From Rhodocollybia butyracea (Eukaryota; Basidiomycota; Agaricomycetes; Agaricales; Omphalotaceae), in NCBI GenBank assembly GCA_015501585.1, contig JADNRY010000048.1, positions 248,001 to 312,000 on the forward strand: DNA of 64,000 bases, written 5' to 3'. The position numbers were made by a program, and so were the translations under genes. Below, piece by piece: positions 23,823 through 34,777 of this stretch (its first letter is position 1; every line of letters begins with the position of its first letter). The notes below the pieces were generated by a model. The model had not been told where the DNA came from, made no database searches, and was given only the letters and a program-made list of their open reading frames with translations.

Positions 23823-24617
23823 TGGCGTCTAGCACTGTAGCTAGTCTAGTCTTTTGCGAAGAGAATACTCGGAGTCGTTCACATATATATATAAACGTCG
23901 AGCAGTGTCTGGCGATGATGGCGATCCAGTTTTACATCGAGTTCTTGGATCAACTTGATAACATGTACTTGCGTGTGTGTGACGTCAGGCCTTCAGGACG
24001 CGTCGACCAACTCTGGGTCGAGTCTGGGATCTAATACTACAGGCTGTTTTCAGTGCAATCTCCCGTGAAGATAGCTGACCCGAATCAGAGTTATTCTTGT
24101 GTGTCGCGCCGCTCATATTCCCACTTCCTGTTTTCACTTTTTAGGACCTTTCACTTTTGAGCCGGAAGCCATCTAGCGCTGAATGTGAGTAGTGATAGTT
24201 TTTACATAACCAAAACTAAATGTCATACTGCTGCCTTATGGCACCCCGACATGCCCTAGCCGTCGGGGGAACACAACTCGAGTTGAGTTTCGGCACATCC
24301 ACTGCTCCATCGCACCATGGTTGGGCTTACTTTCCTTACTGGCACACGGGAACTATCCAGTGCCGGACTACTGTCCTCTGGTCACCACAGTAGTGGGTAT
24401 AAAACCATGCAACAGGACTCGTATATCGTCTAACCACACTCGGTCCTATACATCTCTTAGTTGTCTTCGACGAGTCATGTCTGTTAAATATACTTCGCTC
24501 CTTTCACTTGCTTTGGCCCAGCACGCGACTAAAAGCAAGCAGTGTCACGACAAGCTACTAGGAAGGCTGATTTTGATTCCAAATAGTACTACTTACAAAT
24601 TACATACCGGTTAGCTA
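23823..24617. other. Intergenic region without recognisable gene
   Basis: No supported gene. A plus-strand ORF of 97 codons (24321-24614) lacks any motif and I regard it as chance. A tatatatata run lies at 23882-23892. Confidence 0.4.
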
Positions 24618-25991
24618 CTATAGTTTATGTCGAATTTCTTTTGAAGCTATTCGAGCAAACTGTCGTGCGGGTACCCCACTGGCAAATCGTTCAGCTTGAG
24701 CTACAGAGTTTCACTAGTTGAGATTCGGAGATTAAACAGAAACGAGTGGACCTCACCATAACTTTCTCGGAGATTGACAGCGTTGGGATCGTTCTTCTCA
24801 TTTAAGCCCGCCCGCAGCAGCTTTTTAACAGAGAGGAAAGCCGCAGGATCCAGCCCGTCCAGTTGATTCAGGAGATGAGCACGCACAGCGGCGTGAAATT
24901 CCTCAGTTGATTTGGAGGGAAATATCTCACTGGCTGCACGTTAATTAATGGACACATCTAGAGGGATAAACGTACTTGATGAAGTTACATTCCACTAGCT
25001 CTTGAGCAGTCTTTTTCTTTCCCCATAGTAGAACTTCGTTGGCTCTGGCAGGACCCACTGCAATCCCAGTGAGTTCACGTGGCCTGAGATTCCTCGACAG
25101 AACCTACTTCTGTTGATAAAGCTCACACTAGAACCACCTTCAGCAATGATGCCTTGCACAGAAATCTGAGTTTTTGTTTGCAATCATCTCGGAAGATAGT
25201 ATTTACCTAAGAAGGTGAATGGCACACAAAGCCAAGCGCTCTCCACAGAGAAAATAAAATCAAAATAACCCAGAAATGCTTGAAGACCGCTGTCAGTCTT
25301 GCAGGCAATGAAACTCATGCGCATTGCGTACCTGCCGCAATACCTTCGCAGGCAGGATTCAGTAACATCTATGACACAGAAGCAGATATAATTACCCATG
25401 ACAGGACCATTAAGGGCAGCGACCAGGACCTTGCTATGACTGTACAACTAGTTTCAGAATGAGCCAACGCTACCTTTTCTACAGTAGAATGTGATGATTT
25501 ACTGCTTGTCCACAATCAGTGGTTGTATGGGCAATCCGCTTCAGAAAAATGGTTCGTAAATTCTTGTCAGCCGACGGGTCATCTGAATCTGCCACGGAGC
25601 GACCAGGCTTGACGTCAGTACCACTGGAATGCAGACATGGAATAAATTTCGTAGGGACGGGGTATCATACTACTAACGCGCAAAACCATTTACCAGTCGC
25701 TAACATTGGGTAAGCCTTTGCACCTGTGCCTCGCAATCGACTAACAAGCCTTACCTTGCCAGACTGTTATCAGAACATCGTCCCTCTTGTCAATCTCTCT
25801 CAAAGCGTTCGCAAATGCATCATAGTCTGGCAATGTGTATTCAAGTTAGTATATGCTATGATACCAAGGTTAAACAAACCTTCGACTGTGATTGCATTGT
25901 ACGACTTTGGACGATTCAGTGTGATGGTAGCAATTCCATTTGCAACGTTCACGCTGAGGGTACTCATGAGGACTGCGTAGGAAACAGACAC
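24618..25991 (-). CDS. Peroxisomal delta3,delta2-enoyl-CoA isomerase (ECI/crotonase family)
   Basis: Isomerises 3-enoyl-CoA to trans-2-enoyl-CoA so that unsaturated fatty acids can enter peroxisomal beta-oxidation. Spliced by eye, the protein begins MSVSYAVLMSTLSVNV and continues ATITLNRPKSYNAI, a crotonase N-terminal motif. It then has ATGKWFCAGTDVKPG (oxyanion-hole segment), VLVAALNGPVMG, YFDFIFSVESAWLCVPFTFLG, AEGGSSVSFINRMG and RANEVLLWGKKKTAQELVE. The final exon, reached across an intron at about 24703-24755, ends KEIRHKL and TAG at 24618-24620. His-Lys-Leu is a known PTS1 variant, also found on yeast Dci1. The Glu in AEGGSS matches the catalytic Glu region of ECI. MSTLSVNV is an alternative start. 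About eight short introns. No disruption was seen. Confidence 0.85.
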
Positions 25992-26431
25992 GCACTTGAA
26001 CGCCGTACCTTATTTATGTGAATTAAGATGTGGCCATGGGGAACGGGTCAAGTGATAACCGAGTGGTCCGGGTAGACGTCGGGCCAATTATATCAACTAC
26101 CTTAGGTACCTATAATAACCAAATTCTATGAATCGCTGCAATCGAGTTTTTGTCACTGATATCTTTCCTTGCAGACTTCTTATATCTCCGGACGGCCTTT
26201 CCACGAATACTGTCGAGTTCTCGCTAAGCGCAGCTGTGTAGCCTTTGTTCTGGGTTCTGGGTTCTGGGTTCTGGAATTCGAAGTAATCACCCAATGCTGC
26301 ACTTAGGCCACTGATATCGGAGCTTCAGTTTACATATCATCTAATTATCCGCGGCCTCCTTGTAGATAGGCGGCTTACGCAGTGCCATGTACGATCAAAA
26401 CATTTTATGGATAGGAAGTTACTATAATCTA
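25992..26431. other. Intergenic, ECI promoter side and CCT1 3' flank
   Basis: No gene recognised. A short triple repeat ggttctgggttctgggttctgg occurs near 26252-26273. The region separates the ECI start from the CCT1 stop. Confidence 0.4.
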
Positions 26432-28455
26432 CTAGTGGCCGTGGGGGTCCTGTTCTCCTTTGGGTTCTGAAGGATAGTTAGCAGAAATTCAAAGTCAAGG
26501 GAGCATGTATAAACCTACCAGGAATGCATTGTATAGCATCGTCTATCCTCAATAGAGACACCGCAGCTTCATACGCGGATTTCAAGCTTTTGACTTTACT
26601 CATCGTGGGCTCCAGCACTCCTGCGGTAACGTTGTCTCTAACGTCGCCAGCCATAAGATCAAGCCCGTAACGCAACAAAGCTTTCTTTGGGTCGCCAACA
26701 GGTGCGTTTTGAGCACGGTGGTGATATGAACGCAATTTGGCGACAAGTTCAGTGGAGTCTTTGGCGGCGTTGACGGCGAGTGTTTTTGGGATCGATAATA
26801 AGGCGCTGGCAAATTCCGCAATTGCGAGTTGCTCTCGCGAGCCCTGTAGTAAAGGTCAGAACTCTTTGATCATTCGACATACCAACAACTCACTAGCGTG
26901 GTTGCGAAATTCTCCAAGTAGATACTGAGCGCTGACTCGACAGCGCCTCCACCTGGAACTACAGTACCACTTTCCAGAGTTCGCTTGATTACGGACAAAA
27001 CATCGTGCAGCGACCTCTCCATTTCATCAAGCATATAGTCGTTTGCGCCTCTAAGGACAATCGACGCGGAGTTGACGACTTTTGTACCCTTAATCAGGAT
27101 GAGCTCGTCATCGGAGATTCGCTCCTGTGATACTTCTTCGGCTGAACCCAGATAACTGGCCTCGAAGCTTTCTTCTCCCTCTAGATTGGCAAGAGTAGAG
27201 ATTAACTGTCCACCTGTGGCTTTTGCGATCCTTCGTAGATCTTCCTTTCGACATCTGCGGACAGCCATGGCTCCCGCTTCGACAAACTCTTTTAGACACA
27301 GATCGTCAATACCCTTGGTGGTAAGAACAACGTTGGCACCGGCTCCCAGAATCTTTCGGATTCTTTCGATAGTGATTTCAGACTCCCTGGTAGGGCCTAA
27401 GCATGGATCTGCTTTTCACAATCTTAAGCACGTACCGTTTTCGTATTTCTTCAAGCTGATTTGGATCGTCAACCAAAATCTGAACTCCGAGTTGCATGCG
27501 GGCTTTCTGGAGATTGATGTCCAGACACGCAATTTTGGCGTTAGTGACTCGTTTTTTCATCGCTGGAAAAGATTTAGATGGGTTTAGAAGACGACCAAAG
27601 ACAGTGTACCTTGGCTGGCAACAGTGCAATTCAAAGCGTAACCTTGGACGAAAAGTGACTCTCTTGCACTCCTACCATGAGCCTTGAGGACATTTACAGC
27701 TTTCACAGGGTACTTGATGTCTCCCCTCAAATTAATAGTCTTCACTGCAAGCATAGCGTCGACTGCCATAGGTGCAAATATATCATCGTCGCTGTAGTGC
27801 AGTTGGTTAAGATGTTGGGTCGATTGACTAAAAGGACTTACTTTCCAATGATTTTGCTAGACATGGTCGTTTTGGCGGTATTTATTAGCGCATCCCGTCC
27901 CAATGAATCCACCTTGATACTCAATTGGTCTTGCATGAATTTCACTGCTTCCCTACAGGCTAAACGGTATCCAGTGATGATGGTTGTCGGGTGGATTTTT
28001 GCTTTGACGAGCTCGTTGGCACGACGAAGAAGTTCAGCGGCGATAATTACAACAGAAGTTGTACCATCTCCAACTTCCTTGTCTTGTTTTTGGGCAAGAT
28101 CAACAAATACTCGTCCCGCAGGATTTTCAACGGAGAGAAGAGATAAAATCGTAGCGCCATCGTTTGAAATCGTCACTTCCTGTGCAAAAGTCGTTGGTAA
28201 AATACTCGGGTTTCTTCAGTAGGAATGTACTCCGATGTTATCCACAAGCATCTTGTCAAGGCCAAGAGGCCCCAAAGAACTCTTTAAAGTATTCGCGATA
28301 GATAGAGCGGCGATGACTTTTGAAAACATTGCACAAAGTCAGAGGATAAAATGATAAAGATAAAACCAATAAGGACCATTTTGATCTCGAATATCCTGGC
28401 CCGAGACACGATCTCCGCCTAAGAAAGCTCCTGCTCTGGGATCCCGTTGGAACAT
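26432..28455 (-). CDS. TCP1: Chaperonin CCT/TRiC subunit alpha (Tcp1)
   Basis: One of eight subunits of the cytosolic ATP-driven CCT chaperonin that folds actin and tubulin. The product starts [19 protein letters not shown] at 28455. ATPase motifs follow: [26 protein letters not shown], and [19 protein letters not shown] with the GDGTT nucleotide-binding signature. The apical part reads [18 protein letters not shown]. The second equatorial part reads [16 protein letters not shown] and [16 protein letters not shown], and the end is [18 protein letters not shown] before TAG at 26432-26434. The [13 protein letters not shown] and LRYGLDL stretches are typical of the alpha rather than the other CCT subunits. 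Seven or so introns. The left-hand ECI gene is in the same orientation. The coiled-coil gene on the right is divergent, 232 bp away. Confidence 0.95.
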
Positions 28456-28687
28456 CGAATGACGAAGAAAAGTGTAGGTGGAAGAAGAAAACGCGTTTCG
28501 CGTCTGCTTACAAATCACACCAACCTTTCTTTTGAACTTTAGCAAGTGGAGATGGCGGGCAAGTCAGTAATCTTCAGCTATTGTAATATCTCCTGCGTTT
28601 ACTTTCTCGCCTCTAGCCTTTGACTCTCAATTAAGGGTAGAACTTAGAACAAAGAACTGGCAAAACAGCTTAACTCTTTCTTTCATT

Positions 28688-29956
28688 ATGGACCAGATCG
28701 ACTTTCCCGAACACGCGAAGTAAGGAGATTTGAGAACTTTTCTGCCACTCATTTTACAAGTTTTCTTCTAGATTAGAGGCCGACCTGGCTGCTTGTCACA
28801 ATCGATGGAAGAAGTTAAAGACTACGATAGACATATGGGAGAACCAAATTTCCCGATTGAACCTTTCTGTCAATGCTGAGAAACTAGCACGGTTTCAGAA
28901 GTTTAAAGAGCAACTTGCAGTAGCCCAATCCCAACTTGACGCAGCTTACGCTCGACGTCTGGAATACGGAAGTTCATCTCTCACTCCTCTCTTGAATCAT
29001 GTGGAGAAACAGGATGCCAAGACCCAGGAACTTCATAAACTCGCCACTGAACTCAATCAGAAGCTGGCTGAGGCGGACGCGCTGAAAAAGGAAGTGAACA
29101 GAAAGCCTCTGGTTTCAGCTTCTACAAACCACGTCGCTCAGGATTCTAACGACATTGGAATAGAATCAGCTCCCGCCGGCATCAAACGAAGGCGTCTTTC
29201 TTCCGGTTACGAGGACACTTCTTCGTCCAACGCGTTGGAGCAATCAAAAGCGGAGATAAGTCGCCTGCATCGTATTCTGAAAGACATCTCGAAACGTGTT
29301 GTGGAAGTCGAAAACAGCTTTTCTGCTCAAGAGACCGAGATGCGGGATCTGGTGCGAGCATATATTCACGATCGGGCAGAAAGCGACCACGCGTCTGGTG
29401 TTCAGGCGCGAGTAGATGCCATTCAACAGGACACAGACCATATTGGAAAACAGCTGGAAGAGCTTTCTACATGGATCGCACAGATAATCGCAGATAATCG
29501 TAGAATCGAGATGAAACACGAGGAGCTTACAATGAAGAACCAGCAAGAAGAAAACGAATTACGAGAGGTAACACCGTCATATGAATCTATGGTTATGTGT
29601 ACTGATCCAACTTTTAGCTCTTAAATCGCATAGAAGAGCAGGAGAAGATTCACATCCAGGACAAAACAGAGGTTGAAGCCCTCAATGCCGCACTCACTGC
29701 TTATCGTGAGAAGCCAGTCTCACCTCCGTCTTCTCCTTTTGATCCTGAGGCTACCATGCTCGATATGGAAGATCAGATCAAGGAGCTTGTTCGCAACGCC
29801 ATAAAACCCCACGTCGAGGAAACACGTTCTGCTTTGGTGGAGGATTTACAGAGATATGATTCCGAGCTTTACAGTATGCTCTGGTCAAAGCTCTCCCTGA
29901 CCACCAAGGTCATTGGTGCTGTGTCCGAAGCTACGAATAGACCGACCGCTTCTTGA
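28688..29956 (+). CDS. Uncharacterised coiled-coil protein
   Basis: The start ATG at 28688 gives MDQIDFPEHAK, joined across a short intron (gtaagg...tctag, about 28720-28771) to LEADLAACHNRWKKLKTT. Most of the protein is predicted coiled coil: AEKLARFQKFKEQLAVAQSQ, KAEISRLHRILKDISKRVVE and VDAIQQDTDHIGKQLEEL. A basic patch IKRRRLSSGY could be a nuclear localisation signal. A second intron lies near 29567-29620. The C-terminal segment (DMEDQIKELVRNAIKPHVEE) ends with TGA at 29954-29956. I do not recognise the family. Spindle, kinetochore or cytoskeletal roles are common for such proteins, but nothing here proves one. It is divergent from TCP1. Confidence 0.7.
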
Positions 29957-30943
29957 AAGTTATGCCAATCACTTGGCTGGTACCCAATTTGCATTTTTTG
30001 ATACTTGAATTTCTGTGCCTAAGTACAATGTATCTATAGTGTAAGATCAAGATGTATATACAGCTGCCATTCATCATAAGTGTTTTTCTACTAATACCTC
30101 TGCTTCTAGTGAAGGCTAGCGAAGGTGTACACGTCCGGAGCTGAAAATTCACCTAGTACGCTAATTAAATTCTCGAGATTTGACTCTCGCCGTGAGCGCT
30201 GTTGACGTATGTACAATAGCACCACAAGTGTTACTATTCATTGCCATACGGAAACTGAGACTATGCTCAGTTGACTTGAGTACATGATGATAGTTCATAG
30301 GGATATATAGTATGTACCGTTCTCTCAATCTCATTCATCTCCAGATTTTATTCATATACCGCACCCCGTTAATTCGACAGAGAAGGCACAAAATGACTCC
30401 ATGAAACTCCGAAGGTCGCCAAACCTTTGGGCTGGAAACAAATACCACATATGGGACGTTTCTCATTCGAACATTCTCCTCTAACCTGCTTCTTATCCGA
30501 GAATAACCTCATTCATAGGCAGTGCAAACCTTGAATGAACTTGATTGTGTTCGGTCGATATACCGCAAAGGACAAGTTGAACTTGAAGGTTTCTCCCCTA
30601 GATTAACAGGCAGGCAGTGGAGACTCCAATGTATACTGTAGGTTCCACCAGTTGGAATGGAGGAATGATTCCGCTTCTATCGGAGGCTACAAGAAAACTC
30701 AATGCTCACCAGTAGTCGTTGAAATATCCGGGGAACTACATAAAGATATTGGGGCCTTGGAAGCTGTGTACCGGAGCATATCTTATTGAGAAACAAAGAC
30801 TCATCGTGGGTATGGTCGGTATTTGAGCCAAGCCAAGTACGAGGGCAGAGCCGGACAGAGCGTATATTGATTGTCATCCAGACCTTTAATAGCTGAAGGT
30901 ATGCACTCTTGTTCCCCCAATTCTCGCTTTACAAAGAACTCAG
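29957..30943. other. Long intergenic region upstream of the tyrosinase
   Basis: Almost 1 kb with no supported gene. It contains the 3' UTR of the coiled-coil gene and the presumed tyrosinase promoter. Short ORFs on the minus strand (for example 30677-30877) show no motif. Confidence 0.4.
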
Positions 30944-33210
30944 AATGTCTCATTATCTCGTTACTGGTGTAACAGGTGGCTCGTCCACTGCTGGAGGTGC
31001 TCCGAATCGACTCGAAATCCACGATTTCGTTAAACAGGAGGATCAATTTTCTCTCTATATCCAAGCATTGCGTGAGTGGCATCATCAAAGAGTACTTCGA
31101 CCTCTTTTTAATGTGGATGTTAAATATTAGAATTCATTTATTCGGGCAAGAGTCAGGATGAAGTCGATTCCTTCTTCCAAATTGGAGGCATTCATGGTCT
31201 CCCGTACATCCCTTGGGATGGTTCAGGTAGCAAGCCGGTGGACTCAGACGCCTGGGAAGGTTATTGCACACATGGGAGTGTGTTGTTCCCAACCTTCCAT
31301 CGTCCATACGTTTTGCTGATCGAGGTGATTTACGGTTCATCTTCTCAAGATCTGTGAGTGATCTAACTGATTATTCGTATACAGCAAGCCATCCAAAGAG
31401 CCGCAGTGAACATCGCGGAGTCATATACGGTTGACAAAGCTCGTTATCAGAACGCAGCTCGGGTGTTAAGACAGCCATATTGGGATTGGGCTAGCAACGC
31501 TGTTCCTCCTCCCGAGGTCATTTCTCTTGATCAGGTCACTATTGTCAATCCTGCTGGACACAAAGTTTCTGTCCCCAATCCCCTTCGACGTTATACGTTC
31601 CATCCTATAGATCCTTCTTTCCCGGAACCTTATGCGTCTTGGCCGACTACTCTCCGGCATCCATTGAGCGAGGACCCCAACGCGACAGATAATGTTAAAG
31701 AACTGACAGCGTAAGCTTGACATTTTATAAGATGATTTAGGAATATTGACCTTTATCACTGCCTATAGAACCTTGAAGAGTGCGGCGTCTCAACTAAAGA
31801 CTAAAACTTATAATCTTTTGAGCCGCGTGCACACATGGCCCGCTTTCAGTAACCATACACCCGACGATGGTGGAAGCGCTAGTAACAGTCTCGAAGGCAT
31901 ACACGACGGTGTTCATGTCGATGTTGGAGGAAACGGACAGATGTCTGATCCTTCTGTGGCGGGTATGTGATGAACGCATCTTCGTATTAGCCGCTGCGGT
32001 ATAAACACTTCTCCGTAGCATTCGATCCCATTTTCTTTATGCATCATGCTCAAGTTGACCGTTTGCTTTCGTTGTGGTCTGCATTGAATCCTGGTGTGTG
32101 GACTACCGACGGGCCTTCTGGAGACGGAACTTGGACTATCGCTCCCGACACAGAAGTGGGTAAAAACACCAGTATGTGACTCTTTCGTGTATGTCTCCGT
32201 ACTGCAAGATCTAAACCCTATCAAAAGATCTCACACCATTCTGGAACACTCAAAGCTCGTACTGGATCTCCACAGCTGTTACCGATACATCAGCCATGGG
32301 TTATACCTATCCAGAGTTTAACAATCTCAACATGAGTAATGCAGCCGCTGTCAAAACTGCAATTGCCAACAAAGTGAATCAACTTTATGGCGGACGTACG
32401 AGGATTTTCTCGAATTTGGCGGCGACTCCCCAACAGTCTTCAAAGGAAATCCCAGCTACTAATACAGTAGAAGCTGCCGCTGTCCCTAGTAGTGGTGCCC
32501 CATCCAGTGCTGCGGGTACCGAGAAAGCCCTTGGGCCCAGCGATGGGACTGGTGGCGAAGGTCTTCAAGTAAGGTTGGATTCAGGAGGGGGAGACCAATC
32601 CACGCCTGAGGTTTGGGACTGGGCAGCTCGTGTTCACATCAAGAAACACGAAGTGGGCGGGAGCTTCAAAGTCTTGTTCTTTTTGGGTAATGTTCCCAAT
32701 GACCCCATGGGATGGCATACGGACCCTAGTTTCGTTGGCGCTTTCCATGGGTTTGTGAATAGGTTTGTGAAACCCTACTCGCCATGTACACATACTCATA
32801 TATACCACCGTGTAGCTCTGCGAGCGTTGCGCAAATTGTCAACGCCAGAGAGATGTTGTTCTCGAAGGATTTGTACATCTTAATGAAGGGATATCAAGGT
32901 TATCCAACTTGAACTCCTTTGACCCTGATGTTGTGACGCCATATCTGCGGAAAAACCTCCATTGGCGTGTGCAGAAGGTGAGGACAAGTTCTCTCTTACT
33001 GCGGGGAAATTTTACCTTATCCTTGATTAATAGGTATCCGGTGACGTTGTCGATATCTCTGCCGTCCCTTCCCTTGAAGTTCTGGCTATCGCGACGCGCT
33101 TGACGCTCCCCCCTGGAGCAGCGTTCCCTGTTCCTGCGGAGACGAATATCCATCATCATATCACACACGGCCGTCCTGGTGGATCTAAGCACGAAGTTGG
33201 GTCTGAGTGA
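30944..33210 (+). CDS. Tyrosinase / polyphenol oxidase (type-3 copper protein)
   Basis: Oxidises monophenols and diphenols to quinones, leading to melanin. The start [12 protein letters not shown] matches the short cytosolic N-terminus of Agaricus PPOs, with no signal peptide. CuA ligands are His in GGIHGLPY, in [16 protein letters not shown] (with the Cys two residues before His that forms a thioether bridge) and in FHR. CuB ligands lie in [13 protein letters not shown] and [19 protein letters not shown]. The scaffold also matches ([35 protein letters not shown]). The C-terminal domain contains [19 protein letters not shown] and a late LPPGA block, with TGA at 33208-33210. A long Ala/Ser/Gly/Pro insertion (about 32430-32600) separates core and C-terminal domain. 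In HHAQVDR, Gln replaces the Asn of Agaricus HHTNVDR. About eight introns. The intron before CERCANCQ is uncertain. Confidence 0.93.
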
Positions 33211-33355
33211 GGGAGGTCCCAGCCATGATCAAATAACAAGATGAACGAGTGTAATTTTACGAAGTAAAGATCCCCACAGATTGAATAAATAAATAAATAA
33301 AATTTCCAAATGAGCGTCGTATCCGACTGAGACTGGTTTTACTACTGTGAGTGTA

Positions 33356-33636
33356 TCAGGGTACACCAACGTGAGTACTGATCTCGGAAAAACGTACATT
33401 CATTTCAATGCAAACTCACGGTGGAGTCCCAGGCGAATGGGAAACGCAGGACCCGCACCACCATGGTGAGCTACGAGCCTCTACTCCCTCTGCAATTTGA
33501 CTAGGTTGTCTTCAGACAGCAGTGAGCATCATAAACAATTAGATACATACTCCGGGAGTGGGCTTGCTGTACTAGTGGATGACACTAAGAGAATGCAAGC
33601 TAGAGCGAAGAGATATGTCCAACGACCCATACTCAT
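33356..33636 (-). CDS. Candidate small secreted cysteine-containing peptide (about 62 aa)
   Basis: Found by manual splicing. ATG at 33636 opens MSMGRWTYLFALACILLVSS, a strong signal peptide, with likely cleavage after STSTA. Exon 1 ends at a consensus donor (GA|GTATGT). The acceptor is CAACCTAG, 50 nt later. Exon 2 encodes QIAEGVEARSSPWWCGSC and VSHSPGTP, and ends at GTGAGT. A 42-nt intron ends in GATCAG, and exon 3 gives THVGVP and TGA at 33356-33358. The mature peptide would be about 38 residues, with a Trp-Trp-Cys-Gly-Ser-Cys motif. Two correctly spaced introns joining a signal peptide in frame argue for a real gene. No family is recognised, and transcript support is missing. It converges on the tyrosinase gene 145 bp away. 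Confidence 0.5.
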
Positions 33637-33837
33637 GATAAATCGGGCGAAGGGGTATCAATGAGAGCCTTCTTCCATCTTCACTCACTCTAAATACTGC
33701 TGCAGGGTCGAGGGATTTACGTCACTGTCATCACAGTGCGGATGTCGCGAGCGCTGCGACACATCATTTGTTTTACGATTAGAATCGAAAAGCATACTAC
33801 ACGGACATACTATATTAGTAGTTTTAACAAGGTGTAA

Positions 33838-34480
33838 TTAACGAGGATGTTCCATACTCTTCTTGGTTCGAGTTTGAATTCCGAGTTCAAAGGAGGGAAA
33901 AGTTGTGAGTGTAGTCTCGGTATTGAGGATATAGATACTGAGTACCTCTGGTAGATCTAAAGCCTTCTGAAGCCCTAAATTTGGAACGATCAAGTAAACG
34001 GTGATGGGAGTGGAGTAGTGGTGTGCGAAACCGTACCGACTCGCCCGTAAGTAGAACCTGCTCGACTCGTGGCACTGATACTCATTTTGAGGTTCTGTTC
34101 CATCCAACATCTTCATCGCCCAGCAAAACATTTGTTTATCTCGTTTGTAGCTGGGTAGATGGAGGGAGGGAGCGGGGAGGTGAAACATGGATAGCTGTAT
34201 TGGCACCATCTTTGATATTTTGAATCAAAAGTAATAGAAATAAAACCACTGTCACAAAGGGGGTTAGAGGCTGCATATTTTCCAAAGGAGATATACTCGA
34301 AATCATTGGAAAGGGCGCCGACGTCTGGGTTGTCAACCTCAACCTGAGCCTTGAATATCACGTCTTTGGGTCATGGGTCGTGGACGAGGTTAGTAGCCCA
34401 AACCAAGGTTGGTGTGTTTTTGAGACTATCTGGATGGTACCAGAGGCAGGTTCTTGAGCGTCAGAACGCGGTGCGCCTGG
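33838..34480 (-). CDS. Unrecognised gene or pseudogene, fragmentary
   Basis: Minus-strand coding-like segments that I can join only partly. One segment reads AQVEVDNPDVGALSNDF then EYISFGKYAASNPLCDS (34200-34361), preceded by a plausible intron with a ctaac branch motif. Another (33838-34110) reads RFYLRASRYGFAHHYSTPI and VYLIVPNLGLQKALDLPE, ending KSMEHPR. The segments have the look of beta-rich protein, but I recognise no family, and the 5' end and start codon are unclear. It could be a decayed gene. Confidence 0.3.
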
Positions 34481-34777
34481 TTCTGAAAGGAGCTGTCAGT
34501 GTCTGCATGGACCATAGTTTACCACTGATGGCTGTAAGCTAGGAGAAGAAAGGTTGTTGTGATCAACATCATTGCCCGCGTTTGAAATCTCTATACAGTG
34601 ACGTAGGTCTAATCGCTCAACCTTCAAGCTTGTAAAGGCTGAAGCGCTGAACGTGAATGTCGAACAAGCGTCAGTAGGCCAATCTCCAGTACATCACCTG
34701 GATACTGTCAGATAACGTAGGAAAGCTTTCAAGCGCGCACAAATAAAATCAGGCGCCTAAATGTACTAGTCGTGTCC

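Noticed and set aside
24321..24614. 97-codon plus-strand ORF
   Set aside because: No motif, no strong start context, composition like the surrounding intergenic DNA.
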